In this document: positions 44,424 through 53,225 of the stretch, in pieces
Layout: every line of letters starts with the position of its first letter
Position numbering within the stretch: position 1 is the stretch's first letter
Source of the DNA: Hoeflea sp.
GTDB taxonomy: Bacteria; Pseudomonadota; Alphaproteobacteria; Rhizobiales; Rhizobiaceae
Assembly: GCF_030682515.1 (NCBI RefSeq)
Contig: NZ_JAUXOD010000143.1
Coordinates: 1-64,000 of the forward strand
Length of the DNA: 64,000 nt
Reading direction: 5' to 3'
Position numbers and translations under genes: made by a program
Notes under the pieces: model-generated
The model's database searches: none
Seen by the model: the letters and a program-made list of their open reading frames with translations, nothing else
Told to the model about the DNA's origin: nothing

Positions 44424-45614
44424 ATGAGCGGATCACCGTTTGAAGAGTTTGCGGATGCGATGGCATCCTCGCCCAGGGCGGCGCCGGGGACCGCAAGGCG
44501 GTTCGAACGGATCGCTGTGCTGGGCGGAGGCAAGGATGCCCGGCTGATCGCGGCGCTCTGCCTGGCGGCGGGCGCAGGCGTCATCCTGTTCTCGGCCTAT
44601 GGCGCGGAACTCGATGCCCTGCGCAGGAACGGCGGCGTCACCCTGCGCGGCGAAGGGCCGATCGGAACCTTCCAGGTGGACCGCGAGGGCATCCCGTCGA
44701 TCAGGACCACGGCGGAACTCGACACCGCCATAAGCCAGGCGGACCTGATCTTCCTGACCGGGCCGGTGCACAAGCAGCGCACCTACGCGATGGTCCTGGC
44801 CGATCATCTCAGGGATGGCCAGGTGCTGGTGCTTGCCCCGGGCCGTTCGCTCGGAGCGGCGGAGACGGCGTGGCTGCTCAGGGTCGGCGGATGCCGGGCC
44901 GACTACACCATCATCGAGGCCCAGGGCCTGCCCTACTGGACAACCGAGACTGGCGGGACGCTGACGCTGGCGAGGACGGGCCACGTCGCGGCCGCCACCC
45001 TGCCCGCCGGGCGCCGGGATGCGCTCGACGGCCTGGCTGCGTTCTTTCCCAACCTCGATCCCGTCGCCAGCACGATTCACGCGGGCTTCCATGACGCCTC
45101 GGCCCTTGTGGAACTGCCGGCGCTCTTGATGGGCGGCCCCGCCCTTCCCGACTCCCGGCCTGCGGTCCCGGCCGAGGCCAAGCCGCTCGCCGAGAATGCG
45201 ACCTTCCGGTCGCTCATCGGCGAAAAGCATCTCAAGATCATCGAGCGCATGGCCGAGGAACGCCGCCTCGTGGCCTCGCGGTTTGGCGTGCGCGACCTGC
45301 CTGACACCGGCAGCTGGATTTCCACCTATGCAGGCGCGCCCCGCGGCGACGGCGCGCGCAGGATCCCGGGCCAGGCCGAGGCGCTTGGCATCGTGCGCTG
45401 CGGAACCATCGGTTCGCTCACGCCGCTGCAATCGGCGGCACTGATCGCCGGCATCGCCACGCCCGCCACAGCCGCGATGATCACGCTCGCCTCCACGGTG
45501 CTCGACGCCGACATCGAGAGCGCCGGGCGCAGTCTCGCCTCCATCGGCATCAACGCCAGCACCATCGACGATGCCCGGCGCATCCTCGACACCATAGCGG
45601 GGGGATCGCGCTGA
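44424..45614 (+). CDS. Opine/octopine-dehydrogenase-like NAD(P) oxidoreductase
   Basis: 396 residues. A Rossmann domain (IAVLGGGKDARLIAAL, from residue 29) is followed by a helical domain with the octopine-dehydrogenase pattern IGSLTPLQSAALIAGI and a C-terminal GRSLASIGI. Opine dehydrogenases join or split N-(carboxyalkyl) amino acids. Residues 1-28 form a short amphipathic helix (PFEEFADAM) and an Ala/Pro linker ahead of the fold, the usual form of a microcompartment encapsulation peptide. Substrate unknown. The stop overlaps the next start by one base. Confidence 0.75.
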   Translation: MSGSPFEEFADAMASSPRAAPGTARRFERIAVLGGGKDARLIAALCLAAGAGVILFSAYGAELDALRRNGGVTLRGEGPIGTFQVDREGIPSIRTTAELDTAISQADLIFLTGPVHKQRTYAMVLADHLRDGQVLVLAPGRSLGAAETAWLLRVGGCRADYTIIEAQGLPYWTTETGGTLTLARTGHVAAATLPAGRRDALDGLAAFFPNLDPVASTIHAGFHDASALVELPALLMGGPALPDSRPAVPAEAKPLAENATFRSLIGEKHLKIIERMAEERRLVASRFGVRDLPDTGSWISTYAGAPRGDGARRIPGQAEALGIVRCGTIGSLTPLQSAALIAGIATPATAAMITLASTVLDADIESAGRSLASIGINASTIDDARRILDTIAGGSR

Positions 45615-46993
45615 TGGACGACGATCTCAAGTCAATCGCCGCGGCACGGCGGTGCGCGGAAAGCGCCTTTGAAGCCTATCGGGCATTCCTCGGAACGGAC
45701 CCGGCCCGGATTGACGAGATCGTCGAGGCTATGGCGCGGGCGGTGGAACCCGAAGCCAAGCGCCTGGGCGAGATCGCGGTCGCGGAAACCGGCTACGGCA
45801 ACGTGCCCGACAAGCGGGTCAAGAACCTGTTCAACGCCCTGGCCGTGGCCGAATATCTGCGCGAAGTGACGACGCTCGGCGTGCTCTGGCGCGACGATGC
45901 GGCCAAGGTGCTGGCCATCGGCGAACCGATGGGCGTCGTCGCGGCCCTCATTCCGGTGACCAACCCGACATCGACCGTCATCTACAAGGTGCTGTCGGCG
46001 GTGAAGGCGGGTAACGCCATCGTCTGCGCGCCGCACCCGCGCGGCGTCAAATCCGGGCTCGAGACGGTCCGCATCATGGCCCGCTGCGCCGAGCAGATGG
46101 GCGCCCCCAAGGGCCTGATCCAGTGCCTCGAGCACGTCACCATCCTGGGCACGGCGGAGCTGATGAAGCACCGGCGCACGTCGGTCGTCATGGCCACCGG
46201 CGGTCCGGGCATGGTCAAGGCGGCCTATTCCTCCGGCAAGCCGACGCTTGCGGTCGGCGCCGGCAATGTGCCGTGCTACGTGCACAAGTCCAAGGCCGGG
46301 CAGATCGGCGAAGTCGCCGAGCAGATCATCACCTCGAAGTGCTTCGACTACGGCACCGCCTGCGTGTCCGAACAGGCCGTCATCGCCGACAAGCAGATCG
46401 CCCGCGAACTGCGCCACGAGATGAAGATGCGCGGCGCCTATTTCATGACCCCGCAGGAAGCAGCGAGCCTTGCCAAGGTCATCTTCACCGGCAGGCAGGC
46501 GATGAACCCCGAAAATGTCGGCCAGTCGCCGCAGGTCCTCTCAGCGAAGGCCGGGTTCTCCATTCCTCCAAGGACCCGCTGCCTGGTCTCCGACGAGGCC
46601 GAGATCGGCTGGCAGCGACCGCTGTCGGCGGAAAAGCTCAACCCGGTGTTGGCCTTCTACGACGCCCGCGACGAGGCCCACGGCCTGGAATTGTCCTTCG
46701 GCATCGCAAAGTTCGAGGGCTGGGGCCATTCGGCGGTCATCCACTCAGACGACCCGACGGTGGTAACGAAATTCTCGGCCATTCCCGTCGGCCGCGTTCT
46801 GGTCAACACGCCGGCGATCATGGGCGGCATGGGCTATTCGACGGCGCTGGAGCCGAGCTTCATGCTGGGCACCGGCACCTGGTCGGGCTCGATCACCTCG
46901 GACAACGTGACCGCCCTGCATCTCATCAACATCAAGCGTGTTGCCTACGAAAACAGGCCCTGGCGCGACATCTACGAAGAATATGGAGAGTGA
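45614..46993 (+). CDS. CoA-acylating aldehyde dehydrogenase (EutE/PduP/AdhE-N type)
   Basis: 459 residues. The stretch MATGGPGMVKAAYSSGKP and the cysteine site FDYGTACVSEQAV (Cys250) are those of CoA-acylating rather than acid-forming aldehyde dehydrogenases. It converts an aldehyde, NAD+ and CoA to acyl-CoA and NADH. This is the typical core enzyme of an aldehyde-containing microcompartment; sulfoacetaldehyde-type relatives also exist, so the aldehyde is not fixed. Confidence 0.9.
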   Translation: MDDDLKSIAAARRCAESAFEAYRAFLGTDPARIDEIVEAMARAVEPEAKRLGEIAVAETGYGNVPDKRVKNLFNALAVAEYLREVTTLGVLWRDDAAKVLAIGEPMGVVAALIPVTNPTSTVIYKVLSAVKAGNAIVCAPHPRGVKSGLETVRIMARCAEQMGAPKGLIQCLEHVTILGTAELMKHRRTSVVMATGGPGMVKAAYSSGKPTLAVGAGNVPCYVHKSKAGQIGEVAEQIITSKCFDYGTACVSEQAVIADKQIARELRHEMKMRGAYFMTPQEAASLAKVIFTGRQAMNPENVGQSPQVLSAKAGFSIPPRTRCLVSDEAEIGWQRPLSAEKLNPVLAFYDARDEAHGLELSFGIAKFEGWGHSAVIHSDDPTVVTKFSAIPVGRVLVNTPAIMGGMGYSTALEPSFMLGTGTWSGSITSDNVTALHLINIKRVAYENRPWRDIYEEYGE

Positions 46994-46995
46994 TT

Positions 46996-47625
46996 GTGTC
47001 ATCCGGAATAACCATTCGCGCGCTCATGCAGATCGACAATCTGCAACCGAAATTCGCTGCCTATAACGGCGCCACGGTGCAGGGTTCGGTGCCGCTGTCG
47101 GGCGACACCGTGCTGATCGGCGAGTTCGCCCCGGGCAACGGCGTATTCCGGCTGATCGACCGGGCGCTGAAGGCCTCCTCGGTCGAAGCGACGTCGCAGC
47201 TCGTCGAGCGCGAATTCGGCTTCTTCATCCTGCGCTCGCCCTCCAATGCCGAAGTCAGCGCCGCCCGCGACGCCATCCTGGCCGAGCTCGGCGCCACCAT
47301 GCTCGACCGGGTCAAGCCCACGGTCGCCACCACCCAGATCATCACCTCGGTCGAGCCCTACCAGGCGCAGCTCCTGAACAAGTGGCGCAAGGGGTCGCTG
47401 CTCGTTCCCGGCCAGACGCTTGGCATCCTCGAGTGCGAACCGGCGGCCTATATCTCCATTGCCGCCAACGAGGCCGAAAAATCCGCCGACATCGACATCG
47501 TCGAGGTGCGCGCCGTGGGCAAGTTCGGCCGGCTGTTCATTTCCGGCAGCGAGGATTCGGTGCAGACCGCGATCGACGCCGCGGTCAAGGCCATCGAGGC
47601 GGTGGAAGGCGTGGCCGCCAAATGA
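46996..47625 (+). CDS. Microcompartment trimeric shell protein with two BMC domains (BMC-T)
   Basis: 209 residues with two BMC-like halves: about 20-100 (GDTVLIGEFAPGNGVFRLIDRAL) and 110-205 (LGILECEPAAYISIAANEA, then KFGRLFISGSEDSVQTAIDA). BMC-T proteins often have gated pores for larger metabolites. The start is GTG with GGAGAG at 5 bases, 2 bases after the aldehyde dehydrogenase stop. ATGA overlap with the next gene. Confidence 0.88.
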   Translation: MSSGITIRALMQIDNLQPKFAAYNGATVQGSVPLSGDTVLIGEFAPGNGVFRLIDRALKASSVEATSQLVEREFGFFILRSPSNAEVSAARDAILAELGATMLDRVKPTVATTQIITSVEPYQAQLLNKWRKGSLLVPGQTLGILECEPAAYISIAANEAEKSADIDIVEVRAVGKFGRLFISGSEDSVQTAIDAAVKAIEAVEGVAAK

Positions 47626-48812
47626 CCAGGTCCTCCCGTGTCATCGGCGCAGAACATGTGAGCATGGCCCAGCGGGCCGGCAAGCAGGCGCTCGAGATCA
47701 TGGCGGGGGACATCGTCACAGGCCTGGCGCGGGAAACAGCCGAGCGGCTCGGCATCAGGCTGCTGGACGGTCCGCTGGAGCGTCCGGCAATTGCAAAGAC
47801 CGATGGCTCGAGCCAGATGATGCGCGGACTCTACCGGCGCTCGCCGCACTGGATCGGCCCGAAAAAGCCCCGGCCGCTTGGCGCGGCCAGGCGCCTTGCC
47901 AAGCTCGGACTGATCGGCGCGGGCGGCGTGGGCGCCAACATCGCCCATCTGGCGGCCAATGGCGACATGGCCGACGAGATCGCCCTTGTCGACATCGTGC
48001 CGGGACTCGCCCAGTCGGTCGCCATGGATCTCAATCATGCCAGCGGGATCAGCGGCTCCAAGACCAGGGCCAGCGGCGGGATGGCGCTCTCGGGCATCGC
48101 CGGAAGCGAGGTGGTGATCGTCACCGCCGGCCGGGCGCGCTCGCCCGGCATGAGCCGCTCCGATCTCATCGACATCAATGCGCGGGTGATCCGTTCGGCC
48201 GCCGAGGCCATCATCTCCCACGCCCCCGACGCCATTGTCATCGTGGTGACCAATCCTCTCGACGAGATGACCTTCGAGATGCTGAGGAGCACCGGCCTGC
48301 CGCGCGAGAAAGTGCTCGGCATGGCCGGAACGCTGGATTCGAGCCGCTTCCGCAACGCCCTCGCCCGCGCCGCCAAGGTGCACCCGTCGGACGTGGAGGC
48401 AATCACGCTGGGCTCCCACGGCGACGAGATGGCGCCGATCGTGTCGAAGGCGAAGATCAAGGGCCGCCCGGTGTCGGATTATCTGTCCCAGGCCGAGATC
48501 GATGCCTGCGTCCGCGACGCCGTGACCGGCGGCGGACAGGTCGTCGCCCTGCGCAAGACCGGATCGGCCACGCTCGCGCCGGCCCATGCCTCGATCGAAC
48601 TGGTCGACCACATCCGCGGCGCCAAGGCCGGCGCGGTTCCGGTCTCGGTGATGCTCGAGGGCGAATACGGGATCAGCGGCGTGGTTTTGGGCGTGCCCTG
48701 CCATCTGGGCGCCAGGGGCGTGGTCGCCATCGAGGAGATGACGCTGCCCCCAGGCGAGATGGCCGCGCTCAAGGCCGCGGCGGACGCGATCAGGAAGCGG
48801 CTGGGAGGATGA
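47622..48812 (+). CDS. Malate/lactate dehydrogenase-like enzyme with microcompartment-type N-terminal extension
   Basis: 396 residues, about 85 longer than normal for the family. The LDH/MDH part starts near residue 95 (LGLIGAGGVGANIA), has the ARSPGMSR loop whose arginine favours dicarboxylates and the catalytic GSHGDEMAP. The extension contains GDIVTGLARETAERLGI (29-45), a helix type I associate with BMC cargo and shell-binding proteins. It may recycle NADH inside the shell. ATGA-coupled to the BMC-T gene. Confidence 0.82.
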   Translation: MTRSSRVIGAEHVSMAQRAGKQALEIMAGDIVTGLARETAERLGIRLLDGPLERPAIAKTDGSSQMMRGLYRRSPHWIGPKKPRPLGAARRLAKLGLIGAGGVGANIAHLAANGDMADEIALVDIVPGLAQSVAMDLNHASGISGSKTRASGGMALSGIAGSEVVIVTAGRARSPGMSRSDLIDINARVIRSAAEAIISHAPDAIVIVVTNPLDEMTFEMLRSTGLPREKVLGMAGTLDSSRFRNALARAAKVHPSDVEAITLGSHGDEMAPIVSKAKIKGRPVSDYLSQAEIDACVRDAVTGGGQVVALRKTGSATLAPAHASIELVDHIRGAKAGAVPVSVMLEGEYGISGVVLGVPCHLGARGVVAIEEMTLPPGEMAALKAAADAIRKRLGG

Positions 48813-48814
48813 TC

Positions 48815-49213
48815 ATGCGGGTGCAGACGATCAAGACCGGCGGACGTTTTGAAGAGATCGGCTCCTATGCGCGGGTCAAGCGGGTGGGTCCGTTCGTCTT
48901 TGTGGCGGGCACGACGGCGATCGAGCCGAGTGGGCTGCTGCATGCGCCGGGCGACACCTATGCGCAATCGATCTTCATTTTCAAGCGAATCGAGGACGCG
49001 CTGAGGGAAGTGGGGGCCTCGATGCGTCATGTGGTGCGCACCCGCGCGTTCCTGACCGACATGGCGGCGGGCGGAGGCGGCTTCGTCAGGGCCCATGGCG
49101 AGGTCTTCAAGGGCATCGATCCGGTCACCAGCGGCGTTGAGGCCGGCCTGACGACGCCGGGCATGATGATCGAGATCGAGGCCGACGCGATCATTTTTGA
49201 CGAGGAGACCTAG
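48815..49213 (+). CDS. Rid family protein (YjgF/YER057c/UK114)
   Basis: 132 residues, single Rid domain: GPFVFVAGTTAIEP and a conserved arginine in VVRTRAFLTDM. Rid proteins hydrolyse reactive enamine or imine intermediates to ketones and ammonia. Beside an amine oxidase and an opine-dehydrogenase-like enzyme it may clear imines. The second ATG is chosen because GGGAGG is 6 bases upstream; an ATG six bases earlier overlaps the previous stop. Confidence 0.87.
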   Translation: MRVQTIKTGGRFEEIGSYARVKRVGPFVFVAGTTAIEPSGLLHAPGDTYAQSIFIFKRIEDALREVGASMRHVVRTRAFLTDMAAGGGGFVRAHGEVFKGIDPVTSGVEAGLTTPGMMIEIEADAIIFDEET

Positions 49214-49296
49214 ACGGCTTTCCGGTCTGCCAGGAGAGGACCCTGCCGGACCCAAGCAAAAAATGGAACAGCACGGATCAACAAGGGAGTATGCAC

Positions 49297-50604
49297 ATGA
49301 GAAAGTCAGCAGCAAGAACCGGACTGGCGGCACTCACATTGTCGCTGAGCATGTCCATGAGCACATTGGCATTCGCGGCCGATACGGTGAAGATCGGCTT
49401 TATCGGCTCCTTCGCCTCCGACGCGGGCCGCAGCACCCTGCGCGGCGCGGAAATCGCCATCGAGGAACTCAATGCCGCCGGCGGCGTGCTCGGCGGCAAG
49501 ACCATCCAGCTGGTCAAGGCCGATACCGGCGAGGATGTGACCGAAGGCATCAAGGCCTATGAATATCTCGCCGAAACCGAGAAGGTCGAGTTCATCGTTT
49601 CGGGCGATGTCGACGACGTCTCGCTCGGCTGGCTGCCGCGCATGGTCGAGTACAAGATCCCGACGCTGGACACCTGGACCTCGTCGATCACCATCATCGA
49701 CAAGCTTGTCGAGGATTACGACTCCTACAGGATGTACTTCATGAACGTGGCCTCCGACGAAGCGCTTGCCACTCTGTATGTCGACTTCGGCAAGGACGTG
49801 CTGGCCGGTAAGATGGGATGGAAGAAGACCGTCATCTTGCAGGAAGACACGGCCTTCGGCGGCGCCATCAACGGCCTCGTCACCGGGCTTCTGGCGCCGG
49901 AAGCGGGCATCGAGGTCATCGACACGATCGTCTACGATCCGTCGACGGTGGATTTCTCGCCGATCTTCAGCCGCGCGGTCGATAGCGGTGCGGATTTCAT
50001 CTACATCATCTCCTCGGTCAACAGCCAGGTCGTCTCCTCGCAATACGTCAAGCAGCAGGTGCCGCTGGCCATGACCGGCGTCAATGTCGCGGCCCTGGGC
50101 CAGGAGTACTGGGAAGACACCGGCGGTTCGGGCGGCGGCATCTCGACGCTGAGCCCGGTGCCGTCCGTCGGCTTCTCACTGGACCCGGTCTCGCAGGCAT
50201 TCGCCGACAAATACGTCGCCAAATACGGTTCGGAACGGCCGAAATACCCGCATTTCAACGGCTTTAACGCCTATTTCGGCGTCAAGCAAGCCTTCGCCGC
50301 TGCCGAGGAAGCCGGCGGCTTCGGCCTCGACGCCTGGGTGCCGGCGATGGAGAACCAGGACCTGATCCTCGAAAAGGACGGCCAGATGTGGATGCGCTAC
50401 GGCTTCTGGAAGCCGGGCGAGGTCGAGGAACGCACCGGACGCACCTATCCGCACAACCTGCGCTTCGACATCACGCCGCCCTATGACGACGGTGCCCCGT
50501 CGATGGTGGTGGTGCAATGGTACGAGGACGGCAGTTCGAAGGTGGTCTATCCGCCGAAATACGCCAACGGGGAGTTCCAGGTCCCGTCCTGGGTCAAGCA
50601 GTAA
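49297..50604 (+). CDS. ABC transporter substrate-binding protein (amide/urea/branched-chain amino acid family)
   Basis: 435 residues. The signal peptide ends near residue 28 (TLAFAADTVKIG). The mature part is a type-1 periplasmic binding fold as in LivJ, UrtA and FmdD (GAEIAIEELNAAGGVLGG). The sequence around the ligand pocket cannot settle the substrate. The ATG has GGGAG at 7 bases; an ATG two codons earlier is too close to it. First gene of a five-gene transporter set following the Rid gene by 83 bases. Confidence 0.88.
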   Translation: MRKSAARTGLAALTLSLSMSMSTLAFAADTVKIGFIGSFASDAGRSTLRGAEIAIEELNAAGGVLGGKTIQLVKADTGEDVTEGIKAYEYLAETEKVEFIVSGDVDDVSLGWLPRMVEYKIPTLDTWTSSITIIDKLVEDYDSYRMYFMNVASDEALATLYVDFGKDVLAGKMGWKKTVILQEDTAFGGAINGLVTGLLAPEAGIEVIDTIVYDPSTVDFSPIFSRAVDSGADFIYIISSVNSQVVSSQYVKQQVPLAMTGVNVAALGQEYWEDTGGSGGGISTLSPVPSVGFSLDPVSQAFADKYVAKYGSERPKYPHFNGFNAYFGVKQAFAAAEEAGGFGLDAWVPAMENQDLILEKDGQMWMRYGFWKPGEVEERTGRTYPHNLRFDITPPYDDGAPSMVVVQWYEDGSSKVVYPPKYANGEFQVPSWVKQ

Positions 50605-50621
50605 TCACGCCTTCGATGCGG

Positions 50622-50651
50622 AGCCCGGGCGCGCATGTCAGCACCCGGGCT
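50622..50651 (+). terminator. Intergenic hairpin after the binding-protein gene
   Basis: AGCCCGGG and CCCGGGCT form a perfect 8-bp stem with a 14-base loop, 17 bases after the binding-protein stop and 37 bases before the first permease gene. It lacks a U-run. Its location matches the hairpin after the ytfQ-like gene and suggests stabilisation of binding-protein mRNA or partial attenuation. Confidence 0.5.
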
Positions 50652-50688
50652 GCGCAAGTTCATGTTCAAACATCGGGTCGGTTGATTC

Positions 50689-51540
50689 ATGCTGCAAGTC
50701 CTGATTCAAGGCTTTCTCCTGAGCGGTCTCTACGCCCTGATCGCGGTGGGATTCACCCTGATCTTCAGTGTCGGACGGGTGCTCAACCTGGCCTATGGCG
50801 CCTATCTGATGATTGGCGGCTACGCTTATTTCTACATGGTCCAGACGCTCGGGATGCCGAAATTGCCGGGGTTCCTGTTCGCCATCGGCATGGGGGCACT
50901 GGCGGGCGTCTTGATGTACCGGATCCTGGTCAAGCGCCTGAAGGGCGACCAGGTCGCCGTCGAGATCTCGACCCTCATCCTCGCTGTCGTCATCCAGGCC
51001 GGCATCGTGCTCGTCTTCAACGACAGCTCCAAGATCCTGCATCCCATCGTCGACGGCGTCTGGCGCATCGGCAGCACCACCATCACCAACAACATTCTCG
51101 TCGCCATGGTCGCAAGCTGGTTCATCCTCGGAGGCCTGCTGCTGTTCGTCAAAAAGACCCATGTCGGCCGCGCCATGCAGGCCGTGTCGATGGATGCCAA
51201 GGGCGCCCGGATCTCGGGCATCAACACCGACCGGGTCAACATGATGACCTGGGCGATCTCGGGCGCGCTGGGGGCGGTGGCGGGGGTCTTCTTTGCCTCC
51301 TACACCCAGCTCAACCCGTCCATGTGGGTGGCGCCGCTGATCATTGCCGTGGCGGTGGTCATCGTCGGCGGGATCGGCAGCATCGTCGGCACGCTGATCG
51401 TCGCCCATATCATCGGCTTCATGGAAATCATAACCACCACCTTCATCGCCGCCGAGTTGCGGGGCGTGTTCACCATGCTTCTGATCATCGGCGTTCTGGT
51501 GATCCGGCCGCAGGGCCTCTTCGGCCGGGGAGATCTGTGA
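50689..51540 (+). CDS. Branched-chain amino acid/amide ABC transporter permease (LivH family)
   Basis: 283 residues with eight or so membrane helices and the LivH pattern GLYALIAVGFTLIFSVGRVLNLAYG and the loop GINTDRVNMMTWAISGALG. Forms the channel with the next gene; stop and start overlap by one base. Part of the operon that contains the microcompartment genes, so it may supply the compartment's amide or amine substrate. Confidence 0.9.
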   Translation: MLQVLIQGFLLSGLYALIAVGFTLIFSVGRVLNLAYGAYLMIGGYAYFYMVQTLGMPKLPGFLFAIGMGALAGVLMYRILVKRLKGDQVAVEISTLILAVVIQAGIVLVFNDSSKILHPIVDGVWRIGSTTITNNILVAMVASWFILGGLLLFVKKTHVGRAMQAVSMDAKGARISGINTDRVNMMTWAISGALGAVAGVFFASYTQLNPSMWVAPLIIAVAVVIVGGIGSIVGTLIVAHIIGFMEIITTTFIAAELRGVFTMLLIIGVLVIRPQGLFGRGDL

Positions 51541-52493
51541 TGCCGCGTCTGCTTCTGGCCTGGGCCGCCTTTGCCGTTATCATGCTGCTGCTGCCGCAGG
51601 TCGTGAGCCCCGGGACCCTGCGCATCATCATCTTCGCCAACTTCCTCGCCATCTTCGCCATGAGCTGGGACTTCATATCGGGAAAGACCGGCTACATCAG
51701 TTTCGGCCACCCCTTCCTCATCGGCATCGGCGCCTACACGTCGGCCATCCTGTCCTATCGCTTCGGCGTACCGGTGTCGCTGTCGATCCCGCTTGCGGTG
51801 CTGGCAACCATGATCGGTGGAACTCTGTTCTTCCTGCCCGCGCTCAGGATCAAGGGAACCTATTTCGCGCTGGTCACGCTCGCCTTCATGGAGTTGATGT
51901 ACCAGCTCGTTCAGGTCATCAGGCCGGACCTGACCGGCGGAACCAGGGGCATTTCCGGCATCAAGACGATCCTGTCGGGCGCTGTGCCGAATTTCTACCT
52001 GTCCTTCGGACTGATGTTTGCCATCGCGCTCGCGCTGTGGCTGCTGTCGCGCACCCGGATCGGCACGGCGCTGGACGCGATCTCGATGAACGAGGAAGCG
52101 GTCAGCGGCAGCGGGCTCAACACCACCAGGCTCAAGCTGTTCGCCTTCATGGTCAGCGCCTTAGTGGCGGGTCTCGGCGGCGCGTTTTATGCGCACTATC
52201 TCGGCTCGATCGCGCCGCGGGCGCTGTTCGACATCAATTTCGTCTTCACGATCATCGTGTCCGCCCTGATCGGCGGCTCATCGACCGTCATCGGTCCGAT
52301 CATCGGGGCCTATTTCATGACGTTCCTGCTCGAATATCTCAGGCCGGTCCTGCCTGGAAGCGAGCGCTATCTGGTCTACGGACTGATCGCGCTGGTCCTT
52401 TATGTCTACCAGCCCAAGGGCATCATGGAACTTTTGAGAAAGCTCGGTGTCCGCGCGGGCGGCGGCCGAACCGGGAGGGCCGGCAATGTCTAG
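51540..52493 (+). CDS. Branched-chain amino acid/amide ABC transporter permease (LivM family)
   Basis: 317 residues. Hydrophobic helices throughout, with the LivM features GKTGYISFGHPFLIGIGAYTS and LRIKGTYFALVTLAF. Unlike its counterpart at 57294-58814 it has only a short C-terminal tail, no fused enzyme domain. The long upstream open frame is not coding. Overlaps the following ATPase start by 8 bases. Confidence 0.9.
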   Translation: MPRLLLAWAAFAVIMLLLPQVVSPGTLRIIIFANFLAIFAMSWDFISGKTGYISFGHPFLIGIGAYTSAILSYRFGVPVSLSIPLAVLATMIGGTLFFLPALRIKGTYFALVTLAFMELMYQLVQVIRPDLTGGTRGISGIKTILSGAVPNFYLSFGLMFAIALALWLLSRTRIGTALDAISMNEEAVSGSGLNTTRLKLFAFMVSALVAGLGGAFYAHYLGSIAPRALFDINFVFTIIVSALIGGSSTVIGPIIGAYFMTFLLEYLRPVLPGSERYLVYGLIALVLYVYQPKGIMELLRKLGVRAGGGRTGRAGNV

Positions 52494-53214
52494 TCTTCTG
52501 GTCCTCGACAATGTGGTCAAGCGGTTTGGCGGCATTGTCGCCACCAACGGCCTGAGCTTCCATGTCGACCGCGGCGAATCGCTGGCGCTGATCGGCCCGA
52601 ACGGCGCCGGCAAGACCACCATCTTCAGCCTGATCATGGGCGAGCACCGGCAGAATTCCGGCACGATCAAACTCAACGGCGAGGAGATTTCGAACCTCCC
52701 CACCCACAAGCGCATTCAAAAGGGCGTCGCCCGGACCTACCAGGTCCCCCGTCCCTTTTCCGAAATGGACGTCGCCGGAAACATTCGCGTCGGCATGATG
52801 CCCGACAATCTGTGGCAGATGATCACGCGCGGCGCGGACCCCGACGGCGAACTTGCCATCGCCCGCAGCGTCGGCTTTCGCGACGCGGATCTGTCCCGCA
52901 AGCCGAGCGAGCTGTCGATGGGCGACCTGCGCAAGCTCGAACTGGCAAGAACGCTTGCCACGCGGCCCGAGGTGATGCTGCTCGACGAGGTCTTTGCCGG
53001 CCTGACCGTGGGCGAGATCGAGCAGATCTCGCATCTGCTTGCCGAGAAACGTAAGCAAGGGCTGACCTATATCATCGTCAGCCATGATCTGCGCGCGCTC
53101 GAGCCGCTGGTCGACCGCGCCGTGGCGATGACCTTCGGCAAGGCGATCGCCGAAGGCAGTTTTTCAGACGTCATGGACGACGAGGCGGTTCGCTCCGCCT
53201 ATCTCGGGCAATAG
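52486..53214 (+). CDS. Branched-chain amino acid/amide ABC transporter ATPase (LivG family)
   Basis: 242 residues. Walker A GPNGAGKTT, a variant signature LSMGDLRKLELAR, and Walker B VMLLDEVFAGL. The usual DEP is changed to DEV after Walker B. It has the LivG-type insertion between domains. GGGAGG at 9 bases from the ATG, with an overlap into the LivM gene. An earlier in-frame ATG lies deeper inside the LivM gene and is not preferred. Confidence 0.9.
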   Translation: MSSLLVLDNVVKRFGGIVATNGLSFHVDRGESLALIGPNGAGKTTIFSLIMGEHRQNSGTIKLNGEEISNLPTHKRIQKGVARTYQVPRPFSEMDVAGNIRVGMMPDNLWQMITRGADPDGELAIARSVGFRDADLSRKPSELSMGDLRKLELARTLATRPEVMLLDEVFAGLTVGEIEQISHLLAEKRKQGLTYIIVSHDLRALEPLVDRAVAMTFGKAIAEGSFSDVMDDEAVRSAYLGQ

Positions 53215-53225
53215 GGGCAGGGACG

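Noticed and set aside
43774-47625. Carboxysome or ethanolamine/propanediol compartment
   Set aside because: No RuBisCO, ethanolamine ammonia-lyase, diol dehydratase or B12 handling genes are present near the shell genes.
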